Shown here piece by piece: positions 1-7,541 of a stretch of 15,816 nt of DNA. The notes beneath the pieces are model-generated. The model did no database searches. It saw only the letters and a list, made by a program, of their open reading frames with translations, and was not told where the DNA came from. Position numbers and translations under genes: made by a program. This stretch comes from Bacteriovoracaceae bacterium. GTDB lineage: Bacteria; Bdellovibrionota; UBA1018. The stretch spans positions 1 through 15,816 of the forward strand of contig CANMSW010000021.1 of the NCBI GenBank assembly GCA_947500275.1. The letters are read 5' to 3'. Position 1 is the stretch's first letter. Each line of letters starts with the position of its first letter.

Positions 1-22
1 CGTGTGCGAGCGAGGGTGACGT

Positions 23-2311
23 ATGCATTCTAAGTCGGCAACCTCGAGGGCCTCGCAACGGTTCACTCCATTTCTCTTCGTCGGCGCCTTAGTATCCCTA
101 ACCGGTTGTGGAAATTTTGGCCTGAATCCAAAAGCAGACTCTACGCTTCAGTTCAAAATGGGCGGAGCAGGTTGCTTGAATGGACTCGGTCGGCAGCTTG
201 AGCAATTTGCAGATGGGACAGTGTCTGAGAAAGAGTGGAAGAAATCCTGGAATTGCGCCTCTGAAAGCTTCGAGCAGTTTCGAACTTATGCGAGAGGCAG
301 CGCCGAAGAAGGCTTCACGACCTCCGATCTGAAGATGCTTGCAGAAGGGTTTTTGATTACAGACCAAGCCGTGCCCGACGAGTTGATCAGTGGGGCACTC
401 AGGTTAAAAAGTGCGGTGCTTGGTGGGAATGCTCTGACTCTCACCTACGAAGAACTAGACCAAGTGATCGACTTGATGGCCTGGGCCCGCGACGCCTCGG
501 CGCGTTTGATCCCCCTCATGCATGCGCGAAGCTCCAGGCCTGACGCGAGAACACTCAGTGATCTGGCGAGGGAGCTCAAGCTCATCGCCGATGAGCTCGC
601 TTCCAAGGTGGGTCACGGTCCATCATTCCTACTCAAGTGGAGCGAACTTAAATCGCTTGCCGAGCAGTCGGCCGACCTCCTCAAGTTGGACTTGCCGCTC
701 GATACGCTTTTTGCAGCGCTTGAGTTGGGAAAGGGTCTGCTTCTCTCCGGTAGTCGTGACGGGCTTGAGTCTGGAAAGATTTCAGAGGCGATTCGCATGT
801 TGGCCCCGGCGGGGGCCGCCGCTCTCGAGATCCTCTCTGCTCAACCCTCTTTGATGACGGGTCCAAATGAAGCCGCTGAATTTTATCTTGGAATCGCAGA
901 ATCTTTACGCCCCCTCATCACTCGCGCGCTCGATATTCATGGCGGATCGATTAGCTTAGAGTGGGCTGATCGAGCCCTAGATCTCGTTCCTGACTCGATC
1001 ACTACGACTGGCCATGGACATATCATGGATCGCGCGGTCCTGCGAGCCGCGCTCCGAAACTTAAATTGGCGTTTTTTCCGATCACAGAGTCGCGCCGACT
1101 TGGATTCGGGCGGGCTCGATCAAATCTACTCCTTGTTTAGGGAGTGGACTCGAGGACAAACGCTCATTGAGACTATTTTCGAGAATGTGGGAAATGCAGA
1201 TGAAGACGGCGTAACGAGAACGACCTTCCTCGAGGGAGCCGAGCGTCTACGGCCAGGACTCGGCGGCGAAGACCAGGTTCATCTCTCTCGTATTGTAGAC
1301 CTCGTGAACAGATATCCAGCTCTGTTTTTACGGGATGAAAGCGAGTTCTTTTACGCTCCTATCGAAAAGTATTCGCTGAGTGCAGTGAGTAAATTACATG
1401 CTTTTAATCTGGTCGGGCGAGAGCTTCTGCGTGGGTATTCGGTTACCGAAGAGAAGAACCTGGCGACGATTAAAGATTTAGAAATTTTGGTCGCCGAGTG
1501 GATCCCAATGCTTTCGGAAATGCAGAAAATCGACCCAACCGTTCCGCTATTGCACGAGCGGCGATTCCGGGAAGGCAATCTCTTCACGGGGGTATCTAAT
1601 GGCGATATCTACATGGATCTCGATGAGATCACCCTTTATCTGCAGCAAATTGGATCTATCGGGGAAACCACCACTCGCGTGATGACCGAGGTGAATGAGA
1701 TTTGTGGAACCGACTCGTATGATGTTTACGGCTCAAGATGGATGAAACCGCGTTGCTTCCGGGAATCTTTTTTTGGCAATTATAGAAAGTTCTGGGACCA
1801 CATGCCGACTCTCGTCTCGTTCTACTCGAGTTTGGACGCACGTCAGAGGCGTAAGTTCGAAGTAGCTCTTGAGCAGGGCGGCCGTAGATACGGTTATACT
1901 GACGAATTGATCGGGGAGTACGATGTCCAGGGATATGTCGGCGTATCGCAGTACGTAGAGAGCATCTTCTCCCGGTTTGATACGGATCAGAGTACCGTTA
2001 TTCAGTTGGACGAATTGATGGGCGCCTTCCCAGTCTTCAAGCGTGAACTTGCTGAATTTGGGAAAATCGACCCATCGCAGACAGCCCTCCTAGAAGGTGC
2101 TTTTACCTATACCGTCCGATATGGAGTTGCGCCCACAACGGATTTCATGGGGACGTCCCATTTTCTGGGTTGGTTAGCCTCGAAGCCGTTTTGGACCATC
2201 CATGGGGATCGTACCGCACTTTACAAAGTTTTGGCCGCATTGAACCCCGTCGAGAAGATTCCGCCATCAGATCAGGCTGATGGCGACTTCGAGATGATCG
2301 GGGCGGAATAG
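23..2311 (+). CDS. Large outer-membrane-type lipoprotein with EF-hand-like loops, function unknown
   Basis: I do not recognise this 762-residue protein as a named family. It starts with a basic n-region and a hydrophobic stretch ending in a lipobox (L-T-G-C), with the lipidated Cys at residue 29. Gly follows at +2, so there is no Asp retention signal and outer-membrane sorting is likely. A canonical EF-hand loop lies at residues 653-664 (D-x-D-x-S-T-V-I-x-x-x-E). Two degenerate acidic loops are at about 391-402 (N-A-D-E-D-G) and 524-535 (N-G-D-I-Y-M-D-L-D-E). Cys pairs 51/78 and 561/578 could form periplasmic disulphides. The middle of the protein is mostly predicted-helical and Leu/Ala-rich. 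The start is ATG with a GAGG-like ribosome site just upstream. It precedes a secreted clostripain-family protease by 92 bases on the same strand, which suggests co-transcription. Lipoprotein status is well supported; calcium binding is inferred from one good loop. Confidence 0.85.
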   Translation: MHSKSATSRASQRFTPFLFVGALVSLTGCGNFGLNPKADSTLQFKMGGAGCLNGLGRQLEQFADGTVSEKEWKKSWNCASESFEQFRTYARGSAEEGFTTSDLKMLAEGFLITDQAVPDELISGALRLKSAVLGGNALTLTYEELDQVIDLMAWARDASARLIPLMHARSSRPDARTLSDLARELKLIADELASKVGHGPSFLLKWSELKSLAEQSADLLKLDLPLDTLFAALELGKGLLLSGSRDGLESGKISEAIRMLAPAGAAALEILSAQPSLMTGPNEAAEFYLGIAESLRPLITRALDIHGGSISLEWADRALDLVPDSITTTGHGHIMDRAVLRAALRNLNWRFFRSQSRADLDSGGLDQIYSLFREWTRGQTLIETIFENVGNADEDGVTRTTFLEGAERLRPGLGGEDQVHLSRIVDLVNRYPALFLRDESEFFYAPIEKYSLSAVSKLHAFNLVGRELLRGYSVTEEKNLATIKDLEILVAEWIPMLSEMQKIDPTVPLLHERRFREGNLFTGVSNGDIYMDLDEITLYLQQIGSIGETTTRVMTEVNEICGTDSYDVYGSRWMKPRCFRESFFGNYRKFWDHMPTLVSFYSSLDARQRRKFEVALEQGGRRYGYTDELIGEYDVQGYVGVSQYVESIFSRFDTDQSTVIQLDELMGAFPVFKRELAEFGKIDPSQTALLEGAFTYTVRYGVAPTTDFMGTSHFLGWLASKPFWTIHGDRTALYKVLAALNPVEKIPPSDQADGDFEMIGAE

Positions 2312-2393
2312 TTTTTTTGTCCGGTAGTACCGTTGGAGTAGTAGTCGGCAGGTTGTTCAGGTTAGTCAACTTGGTTTTTTCGCAACGACTCAT

Positions 2394-2398
2394 GGAGG
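2394..2398 (+). promoter_or_regulatory. Shine-Dalgarno site fixing the C11 protease start
   Basis: GGAGG lies five bases before the ATG at 2404. It selects that ATG over an in-frame TTG at 2317 and an in-frame ATG at 2392, which itself overlaps this site. Starting at 2404 also gives a normal signal peptide. Confidence 0.75.
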
Positions 2399-2403
2399 AG
2401 CAT

Positions 2404-3627
2404 ATGCGAAGGCATCTGGTAGCACCCTTATCACTCATCTTGGCATCAATCGTAAGTTTCAGTAGCACTCTCGCTAGTGCGGGAGTGGAGAAGGATCCAA
2501 CCCGACCTATGAAAGAGTGGACGTTTCTAGTGTTTTTGAACGGCCACAACAATTTGGATAGTTTTGGCGCCAAAGACATTAACGAAATGGAAAAAGTAGG
2601 ATCCAGTGACGACTTGAACGTCGTTGTTCAATGGGCCAGCATGAAGAACCGAGACACTCGGCGCCTCTACGTTCAGAAGGATACGAACGCCTCAGCGGTT
2701 TCGAGTCCAGTTGTTCAAAGTCTTCCACGGGTCGATATGGGTGACCCAAGAAATCTGGTCGAGTTTGTGCGGTGGGCAGCTGAAAATTACCCTGCAAAAA
2801 AATACTTAGTCGATGTGTGGGATCACGGGAGTGGCTGGCATTTGATGTCCGGTGAAGTGAATGCACGCGACATCAGTTGGGACGATTACACTGGAAACTC
2901 CATCAGCACCGAAGAGCTCGGTGTCTCGATGCGCGAAATCGCTGGGGTACTTGGCCAGAAAGTAAGCGTTTACGGAAGTGACGCATGCCTGATGGCGATG
3001 GCGGAAGTGGGTGCTGAAGTGGCCGATGGCGCAGAAGTCATGGTGGGATCCCAGGAGCTCGAGCCGGGTGATGGCTGGGCCTATGACGGTATCTTGTCTG
3101 GTCTTGCTGCAAAGCCAGATGCCTCCGCGCAGGAGCTGGGTGCGATCATGGTTGACTCCTATATCCGCTCTTATTCAGGCGGAACGCAAGGGAGCGACGA
3201 TGTGACTCAGTCGGCGGTCGATCTTTCGAAATTGGGCGAATTAAACGCTTCGATTGCGGAACTCGGTGGCTCTTTCCGGAAGCTCGAGAAAGCAGATCGC
3301 GCGAAGGTAGTGAAAGCTTCTACTGATGCATTGAACTTCTATTATGCTGACTATGTTGACTTGGGAGATTTCCTTTCCCAGCTTGAAAAGTCACGTATCG
3401 CAGAAGTTGATTCAGCAGTCATCGCAGGTGCGAAGCAAGCGCTTCAGAGCTTCGTGGTCGCAAATGAAGGAACAGGGGTCTACAAAGCTGCGCAAGGTAT
3501 TTCGATTTGGAGCCCGAACTATAAGTCGACTTTCAATCGGTATATCAGCCGCTACCGTGGGTTAGCGTTCCATAAGGAAACTGTTTGGGGCGACACCCTT
3601 CAGCACCTTCTTCAAGACTTGCAGTAG
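2404..3627 (+). CDS. Secreted clostripain-like cysteine peptidase (family C11)
   Basis: A 407-residue exported endopeptidase of clan CD. Clostripain relatives usually cut after basic residues and many mature by internal autoproteolysis; substrates here are unknown. Residues 1 to about 25 form a signal peptide (Arg-Arg start, hydrophobic core, then L-A-S-A before G-V-E). It has no lipobox, so the product is periplasmic or secreted. The catalytic dyad is visible: His141 in D-H-G-S-G-W and Cys195 in G-S-D-A-C-L-M-A, the order and spacing expected for C11. The N-terminal core (W-T-F-L-V-F-L-N-G-H-N-N-L-D) matches the usual family opening. The start at 2404 is chosen because of GGAGG and the signal peptide; the longer TTG reading adds a poor N-terminus. 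It follows the EF-hand-type lipoprotein by 92 bases and is followed by a strong terminator, so the two genes probably form one unit. Family assignment is firm; specificity is not. Confidence 0.9.
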   Translation: MRRHLVAPLSLILASIVSFSSTLASAGVEKDPTRPMKEWTFLVFLNGHNNLDSFGAKDINEMEKVGSSDDLNVVVQWASMKNRDTRRLYVQKDTNASAVSSPVVQSLPRVDMGDPRNLVEFVRWAAENYPAKKYLVDVWDHGSGWHLMSGEVNARDISWDDYTGNSISTEELGVSMREIAGVLGQKVSVYGSDACLMAMAEVGAEVADGAEVMVGSQELEPGDGWAYDGILSGLAAKPDASAQELGAIMVDSYIRSYSGGTQGSDDVTQSAVDLSKLGELNASIAELGGSFRKLEKADRAKVVKASTDALNFYYADYVDLGDFLSQLEKSRIAEVDSAVIAGAKQALQSFVVANEGTGVYKAAQGISIWSPNYKSTFNRYISRYRGLAFHKETVWGDTLQHLLQDLQ

Positions 3628-3677
3628 TATAAGTTAGGCGAGGCTTTAGCCGAACTGGGCTAGTCCCGTCTTATCAG

Positions 3678-3722
3678 TCGCCCATCCCCCGTGCTTAGCG
3701 CCGTGGGATGGGCGATTTTTTT
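3678..3722 (+). terminator. Rho-independent terminator after the C11 protease gene
   Basis: A perfect 11-bp stem (TCGCCCATCCC at 3678-3688 with GGGATGGGCGA at 3705-3715) has a 16-base loop and is followed directly by seven T residues. It closes the plus-strand block. The minus-strand helicase gene ends just beyond it at 3727. Read on the minus strand the stem has no following T tract, so it should act mainly in one direction. Confidence 0.9.
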
Positions 3723-3726
3723 GGTG

Positions 3727-4911
3727 TCATTCAGAATACCGACTACATCGATCGCATGGAGATTCAGGCGGCTTGCAGAAGGACGGGATACTTTCGTTTG
3801 TTGGGTTAAACTGTGAGCCGAGAGCTAATCTCCTGCAGAGATCCGATTCGAAGACGCTTCTCACTTGATCCATTCGCTTGAGTTCATGCTCGGAAAGCGA
3901 CCCTCGGTTGACGAGAAGGCGGAAGTCCCATGGATCCCAGTAGGCGATTGCCTTTCCGGGTCGGTTCGATCGGCCGACACGCCCGATCGATTGTGCAAGC
4001 TCGAGGACGCTCCGCGGTGGCTGCCAAAGCCAAGTGCGTGTGAGGTGTTCGAAGTCCATCCCCATGCCAAATGCGGAAGTGGCGACAATGAGCTGAAGGT
4101 CTCGGTCTTCAACTTTTTTTTCGAGGAGGCGTCTTTCCTCGCGAGCGATACCGGCGTGGTAATAGGCCGACGGTACACCGAGGTGGAGCGCCAATCGGGC
4201 CAATTTCTCGGCATTTTTGCGGGTACCCGCGAAGAGTATTCCAGGGTCGTCTGAGCTTAAGAGGTCCTGAGTCCAGTGCTCCAGTCGATCTGGCGGTGCG
4301 ATCCTTTGGACATGAAGGCTCAGGCGCCTCGGTAGCTCAAATTGGCCTTGGACCTCGACCGCCCCACTCGTCGACAATCGTGTGACTAATTCAGCTCGTG
4401 CCTCCCGCGGGAGAGTGGCCGTTAACCAAAGGGTCTTCTTTAGGCTTTCCAGCCTTTCGACTAGTTCAGGAACCTTTTGAAAAGATGGCCTGAAGTGACT
4501 TCCCCACTCCCAGAGGCAGTGACATTCATCGACGACAAGAAGTTCGGGATTCCATTGAGTGAGCTCTCGCCAAGTGGGTTCCCAGTCCAGGGATTCTGGC
4601 GAAAGAATCCAGGCTAAATGATGGGGGCCGAGCCGACCTTCTGAGCCAAGCCGCGTCGGAATTCCGTGTGACTCGAGGCGCTCCCGCTGTTGCCTCCCGA
4701 GCGCTACGAGTGGGCTGATCATCAGGAGCTTCTCTCCCGAGTCCAACGCGCGCTTCTGGTAAATCAGGCTTTTTCCAGATCCCGTGGTTGCGATGCAGAT
4801 GAGGTGACGAAGCCCCGTTCGATTTAGCGCTTCAAGCGCTGAAATCTGGAAGGGTCGCAGAGATGGGCTTGGAGGCTCCGGAATGACTTGAGATGCAAGG
4901 GATTGGCGCAT
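3727..4911 (-). CDS. RecQ-type ATP-dependent DNA helicase, short form
   Basis: A superfamily 2 3'-5' DNA helicase of the RecQ family, used in recombination and fork repair. All core motifs are present (numbering from the ATG at 4911): motif 0 (R-P-F-Q) near residue 20, Walker A T-T-G-S-G-K-S at 42-48, and the RecQ-style motif II with aromatic-rich loop (D-E-C-H-C-L-W-E-W-G-S-H-F-R-P) at 128-142. Motif III is T-A-T-L-P and motif VI is Q-S-I-G-R-V-G-R near 307-314. Cys359, Cys379, Cys386 and Cys389 (final pair C-D-R-C) fit the RecQ zinc-binding module. The protein ends there, at 394 residues, with no winged-helix or HRDC domain, whereas typical RecQ has about 600 residues. An in-frame TTG at 4929 would add six residues; neither start has a strong ribosome site. 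It lies 95 bases after the flippase-like gene, so its membership of that operon is uncertain. Confidence 0.88.
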   Translation of the reverse strand: MRQSLASQVIPEPPSPSLRPFQISALEALNRTGLRHLICIATTGSGKSLIYQKRALDSGEKLLMISPLVALGRQQRERLESHGIPTRLGSEGRLGPHHLAWILSPESLDWEPTWRELTQWNPELLVVDECHCLWEWGSHFRPSFQKVPELVERLESLKKTLWLTATLPREARAELVTRLSTSGAVEVQGQFELPRRLSLHVQRIAPPDRLEHWTQDLLSSDDPGILFAGTRKNAEKLARLALHLGVPSAYYHAGIAREERRLLEKKVEDRDLQLIVATSAFGMGMDFEHLTRTWLWQPPRSVLELAQSIGRVGRSNRPGKAIAYWDPWDFRLLVNRGSLSEHELKRMDQVRSVFESDLCRRLALGSQFNPTNESIPSFCKPPESPCDRCSRYSE

Positions 4912-5006
4912 GAGGTGAGCGCCTAGCAAAGGCAGGACCGCCGAAAGCGAATAGATCGCAAAAGAGTCGCCGAGCTTAAGTCACCACGACCGAAACTCGG
5001 TTCAAC

Positions 5007-6029
5007 TCACGCTTTTTTCCGATGCGAAACATACACGATACTGCCGACGATCCCGATTAGGAGGTTTGTCATGAAGAGCAGGCTAAAAATGTCAGCTCCA
5101 CGGTCTGAACCAATGATATGGAACCCCCAGCTAAAAGCAGCATGCCCAGTGCCGATCCCGCCTGGAAGTAAGGGTACTGCAGTGACCAGGAGGCCAAGAG
5201 GCACAAAGAGAAATACGGGCGATACAGAAAGCCCCTGTTCACCCAGAGCATATGCAAATTGGAGACAACACCAGCAGACGCAAAGATGGATCAGAATGGA
5301 TAAGCTGAGACCCATGAGGACCGCGAGTTTCCGATTTTGGTAGGCCCGAACTCCGACGTAAATATTTGCGAGGCCTTGGGCCCTAGGTTTCCATCCGACA
5401 AGACGTAGCAATACCTTTTCAATCGGATCATGCGAACTCGGCATCCAAAAAAGGTAGCTGAAAAAACTAAGGACTCCGAACGCGCCCAGAGCGAGAGTGA
5501 GCCGAATCGCCGGCAGAGCACCTGTGCCACGGACTAAGCTCCAATCGCCCCAAAGCGCAGCCGCTGCGACTAGAATGAGTCCACTTAAGCCCAAAATGCG
5601 GTCAAAAAGAATGCTCCCGAAAATCTGGCCTCGGCGTCCCGGCGCATTTTGTGCGATATAGAATACTTTGACAAAATCGCCACTCACCGCTCCGGGCAGG
5701 GCTGTATTAAAAAAGGTCCCAATCAAATTCACTTTGAGTGTTTGAAAAAATGGAGCCTGAACCCCTTGCGCTTGGAGGAGCCATTGCCACCGAAGTGTCG
5801 CAAGACCGGTCATAAAACCTAGTAGGCTCATCGCTGGGATGAGGGTTTCAGGTCGCGAAAAAGCCGATAAAGTTGCTGAGATCGAAACGAGGCCACGGCT
5901 CCAAAGAAAAGCAAAAATAGCCGCAACTAGCCCAAGCTTAATGCCGAAACTAAGGATCTTAGTAACCGGGGATCTTTTCTCGCTTGATGAGTCGACTACG
6001 ACGGAATCAACACTGGTAGAAGTTTGCAA
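5007..6029 (-). CDS. Flippase-like integral membrane protein (LPG synthase TM / UPF0104 family)
   Basis: A 340-residue polytopic inner-membrane protein with about eight hydrophobic segments, starting near residue 25 and ending at 335. It carries the signature of the lysylphosphatidylglycerol-synthase transmembrane family (PF03706, including YbhN and AglD-like proteins). These are F-F-N-T-A-L-P-G-A-V-S-G-D-F-V-K at about 106-121, F-D-R-I-L-G-L at 142-148, and P-L-L-P-G-G-I-G-T-G-H near 286-296. No lysyltransferase domain is attached, so it is not MprF; family members without that domain are thought to move or help modify lipid-linked substrates. The start is TTG at 6029, the first possible start; its 5' end lies inside the preceding amidotransferase gene with a 23-base overlap. 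Its position after four glycan genes suggests a role with a surface glycolipid. Family is well supported; substrate is unknown. Confidence 0.85.
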   Translation of the reverse strand: MQTSTSVDSVVVDSSSEKRSPVTKILSFGIKLGLVAAIFAFLWSRGLVSISATLSAFSRPETLIPAMSLLGFMTGLATLRWQWLLQAQGVQAPFFQTLKVNLIGTFFNTALPGAVSGDFVKVFYIAQNAPGRRGQIFGSILFDRILGLSGLILVAAAALWGDWSLVRGTGALPAIRLTLALGAFGVLSFFSYLFWMPSSHDPIEKVLLRLVGWKPRAQGLANIYVGVRAYQNRKLAVLMGLSLSILIHLCVCWCCLQFAYALGEQGLSVSPVFLFVPLGLLVTAVPLLPGGIGTGHAAFSWGFHIIGSDRGADIFSLLFMTNLLIGIVGSIVYVSHRKKA

Positions 6030-6699
6030 AGATCGTTTCTCCTACTTGAGGGTCAAATAATTTCTTACCTTCTTTAAGGCCTAATAGCTCAGCCCCGCCC
6101 CCTTTTGCGCGGCGTTCCCGGAAGATCTCCTCGGCTTCCGCCAAATTTTTTTCCGGGTGGAATTGAATTCCGAATACTCGCTTTCCTTTCAGCTGAACGG
6201 CTTGAAGAGCGCAGTCTGCGGATTTCCCGAGATGGATAAAGCCAGGAGCCAATCGGGCTACTTCCTCAAAGTGGGAAGAGTAAGAGTAGAATGCCTTCGG
6301 AAGGCCTTCAAAGAGGGGTGACTTCTCCGTCTGCTCGATTTTTGTCCATCCGAATTCGGGCCGAGCACCTTTGCGTACGATATCGCGCCCCCCGAGAGCG
6401 CGCGCCAAGATTTGATGGCCGTAGCAGACTCCGAGGACAGGCTTATCGGCCTGGACGAATGCCCGCGTCAGAGCTTCAAGTTTGTCTACCCAAGGAAATT
6501 GCTCCAAACACGAGGTCCTCGAACCCGACATGACCAATCGATCATATTTGTTCACCGCATCTTGGAAATGAGGGAGATCGTCCGAGGGTCCGCGTCGGAC
6601 TGTAATCGTCGCGCCCGAAGCTTTCCGGGCAAATCGGACTAAATTTTCAGCGCCCCAAGAGTGCTTATCGACATTGTTGTCGATGATAAGAATATTCAT
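6007..6699 (-). CDS. Class I glutamine amidotransferase (GATase1) domain protein
   Basis: A 230-residue stand-alone amidotransferase that should hydrolyse glutamine and deliver ammonia, or act as a related gamma-glutamyl hydrolase. The nucleophile elbow G-V-C-Y-G-H-Q places Cys92, and F-H-P-E-K supplies His181 and Glu183, completing the triad. The usual oxyanion-loop S-G-G-P is S-G-S-R at 58-61, a variation on the common form. No synthetase domain is fused, so the acceptor partner must be another protein. The ATG at 6699 overlaps the stop of the upstream glycosyltransferase as ATGA and has a GAGGAA ribosome site about nine bases upstream. Its 3' end overlaps the flippase-like gene by 23 bases. 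The context suggests amidation or amination of a glycan or lipid precursor; this is inference. It is not CarA, which is encoded elsewhere in the window, and it is too short for GuaA. Confidence 0.85.
   Translation of the reverse strand: MNILIIDNNVDKHSWGAENLVRFARKASGATITVRRGPSDDLPHFQDAVNKYDRLVMSGSRTSCLEQFPWVDKLEALTRAFVQADKPVLGVCYGHQILARALGGRDIVRKGARPEFGWTKIEQTEKSPLFEGLPKAFYSYSSHFEEVARLAPGFIHLGKSADCALQAVQLKGKRVFGIQFHPEKNLAEAEEIFRERRAKGGGAELLGLKEGKKLFDPQVGETIFANFYQC
6039..6043 (-). promoter_or_regulatory. Shine-Dalgarno site supporting the TTG start of the flippase-like gene
   Basis: AGGAG on the minus strand lies nine bases before the TTG at 6029, inside the 3' end of the amidotransferase gene. 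No usable ATG exists until after the first membrane segment, so this site decides the start and points to translational coupling. Confidence 0.7.
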
Positions 6700-7496
6700 G
6701 GACGTCTTTCCTCGTTCGTCTTTTTCTGATCCGGCTCAAAGAAGTAGGCCTGCCTGAGGAACATGCTGTGAGCTGCGTTGATGGAAATGATCAGGCCGGG
6801 CACGCCATCGAGGAATCCTAGTTTGAAGAGGTACGTCTCGAAGAATTTTCCGATGGGCTTTAAAACTAGACGCGTTCGACTTTTAGCTCGGCCTTTACTT
6901 CTCAAATCCTCGTAGCCCTGCCTTGAATACTTAAGATTCGTGATCACTTGGTCGCTGATGTTCTTGAAGGTGAAATGATGGAGCGGTGAGGTAAGGCGAT
7001 GCGATGTCACGGTTTTTCCAGGCGCGCAAACCCAAGACTCATGAACCGCGGGTTCAGTCCAACGGGCGAACTTTCGATTCGCTAGGCGAACAAGAAAATT
7101 CGGGTACCAGCCGCCATGAAGAATCCAGCGACCAAGGTACCAAGTTTTTCGTGGGATTTCGATCAAGCAAGCTGGGCCTGGAGTCGCGGCTAAGAGTGCA
7201 TCAATTTCGTTTCGGAGTTCAGTCGAAACCTCTTCGTCCGCGTCGATGTTCAGGATCCAATCATGAGCGGCCTGATCTTGTGCGTAATTCTTTTGCTGTC
7301 CATATCCAGACCATTCGCGCGTGAGCGTGCGAGCGCCGAATGACTTTGCTATCTCGAGTGTACGGTCTGTACTGCCGCTATCGACGACGAGAATATCATC
7401 GGCCCAGCCGTGAATCGACGCGAGCGCCTGTCCGAGGTTTTGTTCCTCGTCCCGCGTGATGATCGTGACGCTAATGGGTGGGCGTTTCAGGTTCAT
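6696..7496 (-). CDS. Family 2 glycosyltransferase, WaaE/KdtX-like (LPS core)
   Basis: A 266-residue GT-A fold glycosyltransferase resembling the LPS inner-core beta-1,4-glucosyltransferases of the WaaE type. The N-terminus has the typical I-S-V-T-I-I-T-R-D-E-E, then V-V-D-S-G-S-T-D at 37-44, G-Y-G-Q-Q-K-N at 64-70, and the metal/nucleotide-binding D-A-D at 85-87 in N-I-D-A-D-E-E. The C-terminal region with L-D-G-V-P-G and an aromatic-rich tail is also typical of this subgroup. It acts at the cytoplasmic face of the inner membrane using a nucleotide sugar. The ATG at 7496 has no clear Shine-Dalgarno site. It lies 45 bases after the preceding glycosyltransferase and its stop overlaps the amidotransferase start (ATGA). 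The subgroup assignment is good; the exact sugar and linkage cannot be read from sequence. Confidence 0.88.
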   Translation of the reverse strand: MNLKRPPISVTIITRDEEQNLGQALASIHGWADDILVVDSGSTDRTLEIAKSFGARTLTREWSGYGQQKNYAQDQAAHDWILNIDADEEVSTELRNEIDALLAATPGPACLIEIPRKTWYLGRWILHGGWYPNFLVRLANRKFARWTEPAVHESWVCAPGKTVTSHRLTSPLHHFTFKNISDQVITNLKYSRQGYEDLRSKGRAKSRTRLVLKPIGKFFETYLFKLGFLDGVPGLIISINAAHSMFLRQAYFFEPDQKKTNEERRP

Positions 7497-7541
7497 TTCA
7501 GGTTGAAAGCTAGCACAGGGTTTGCCCAGCCGTGGAGGGGT

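Noticed and set aside
2317..2403. N-terminal extension of the C11 protease from TTG at 2317
   Set aside because: It would bury the signal peptide behind 29 residues. GGAGG and a classic signal peptide support ATG 2404.
3628..3677. Short inverted repeats before the main terminator (for example GGCT-TT-AGCC)
   Set aside because: Stems of four bases with no T tract; the strong hairpin immediately after accounts for termination.
4930..5006. Possible terminator between the flippase-like gene and the helicase (ACCGA-GTT-TCGGT on the minus strand)
   Set aside because: Only five base pairs and not followed by T residues; read-through is as likely.
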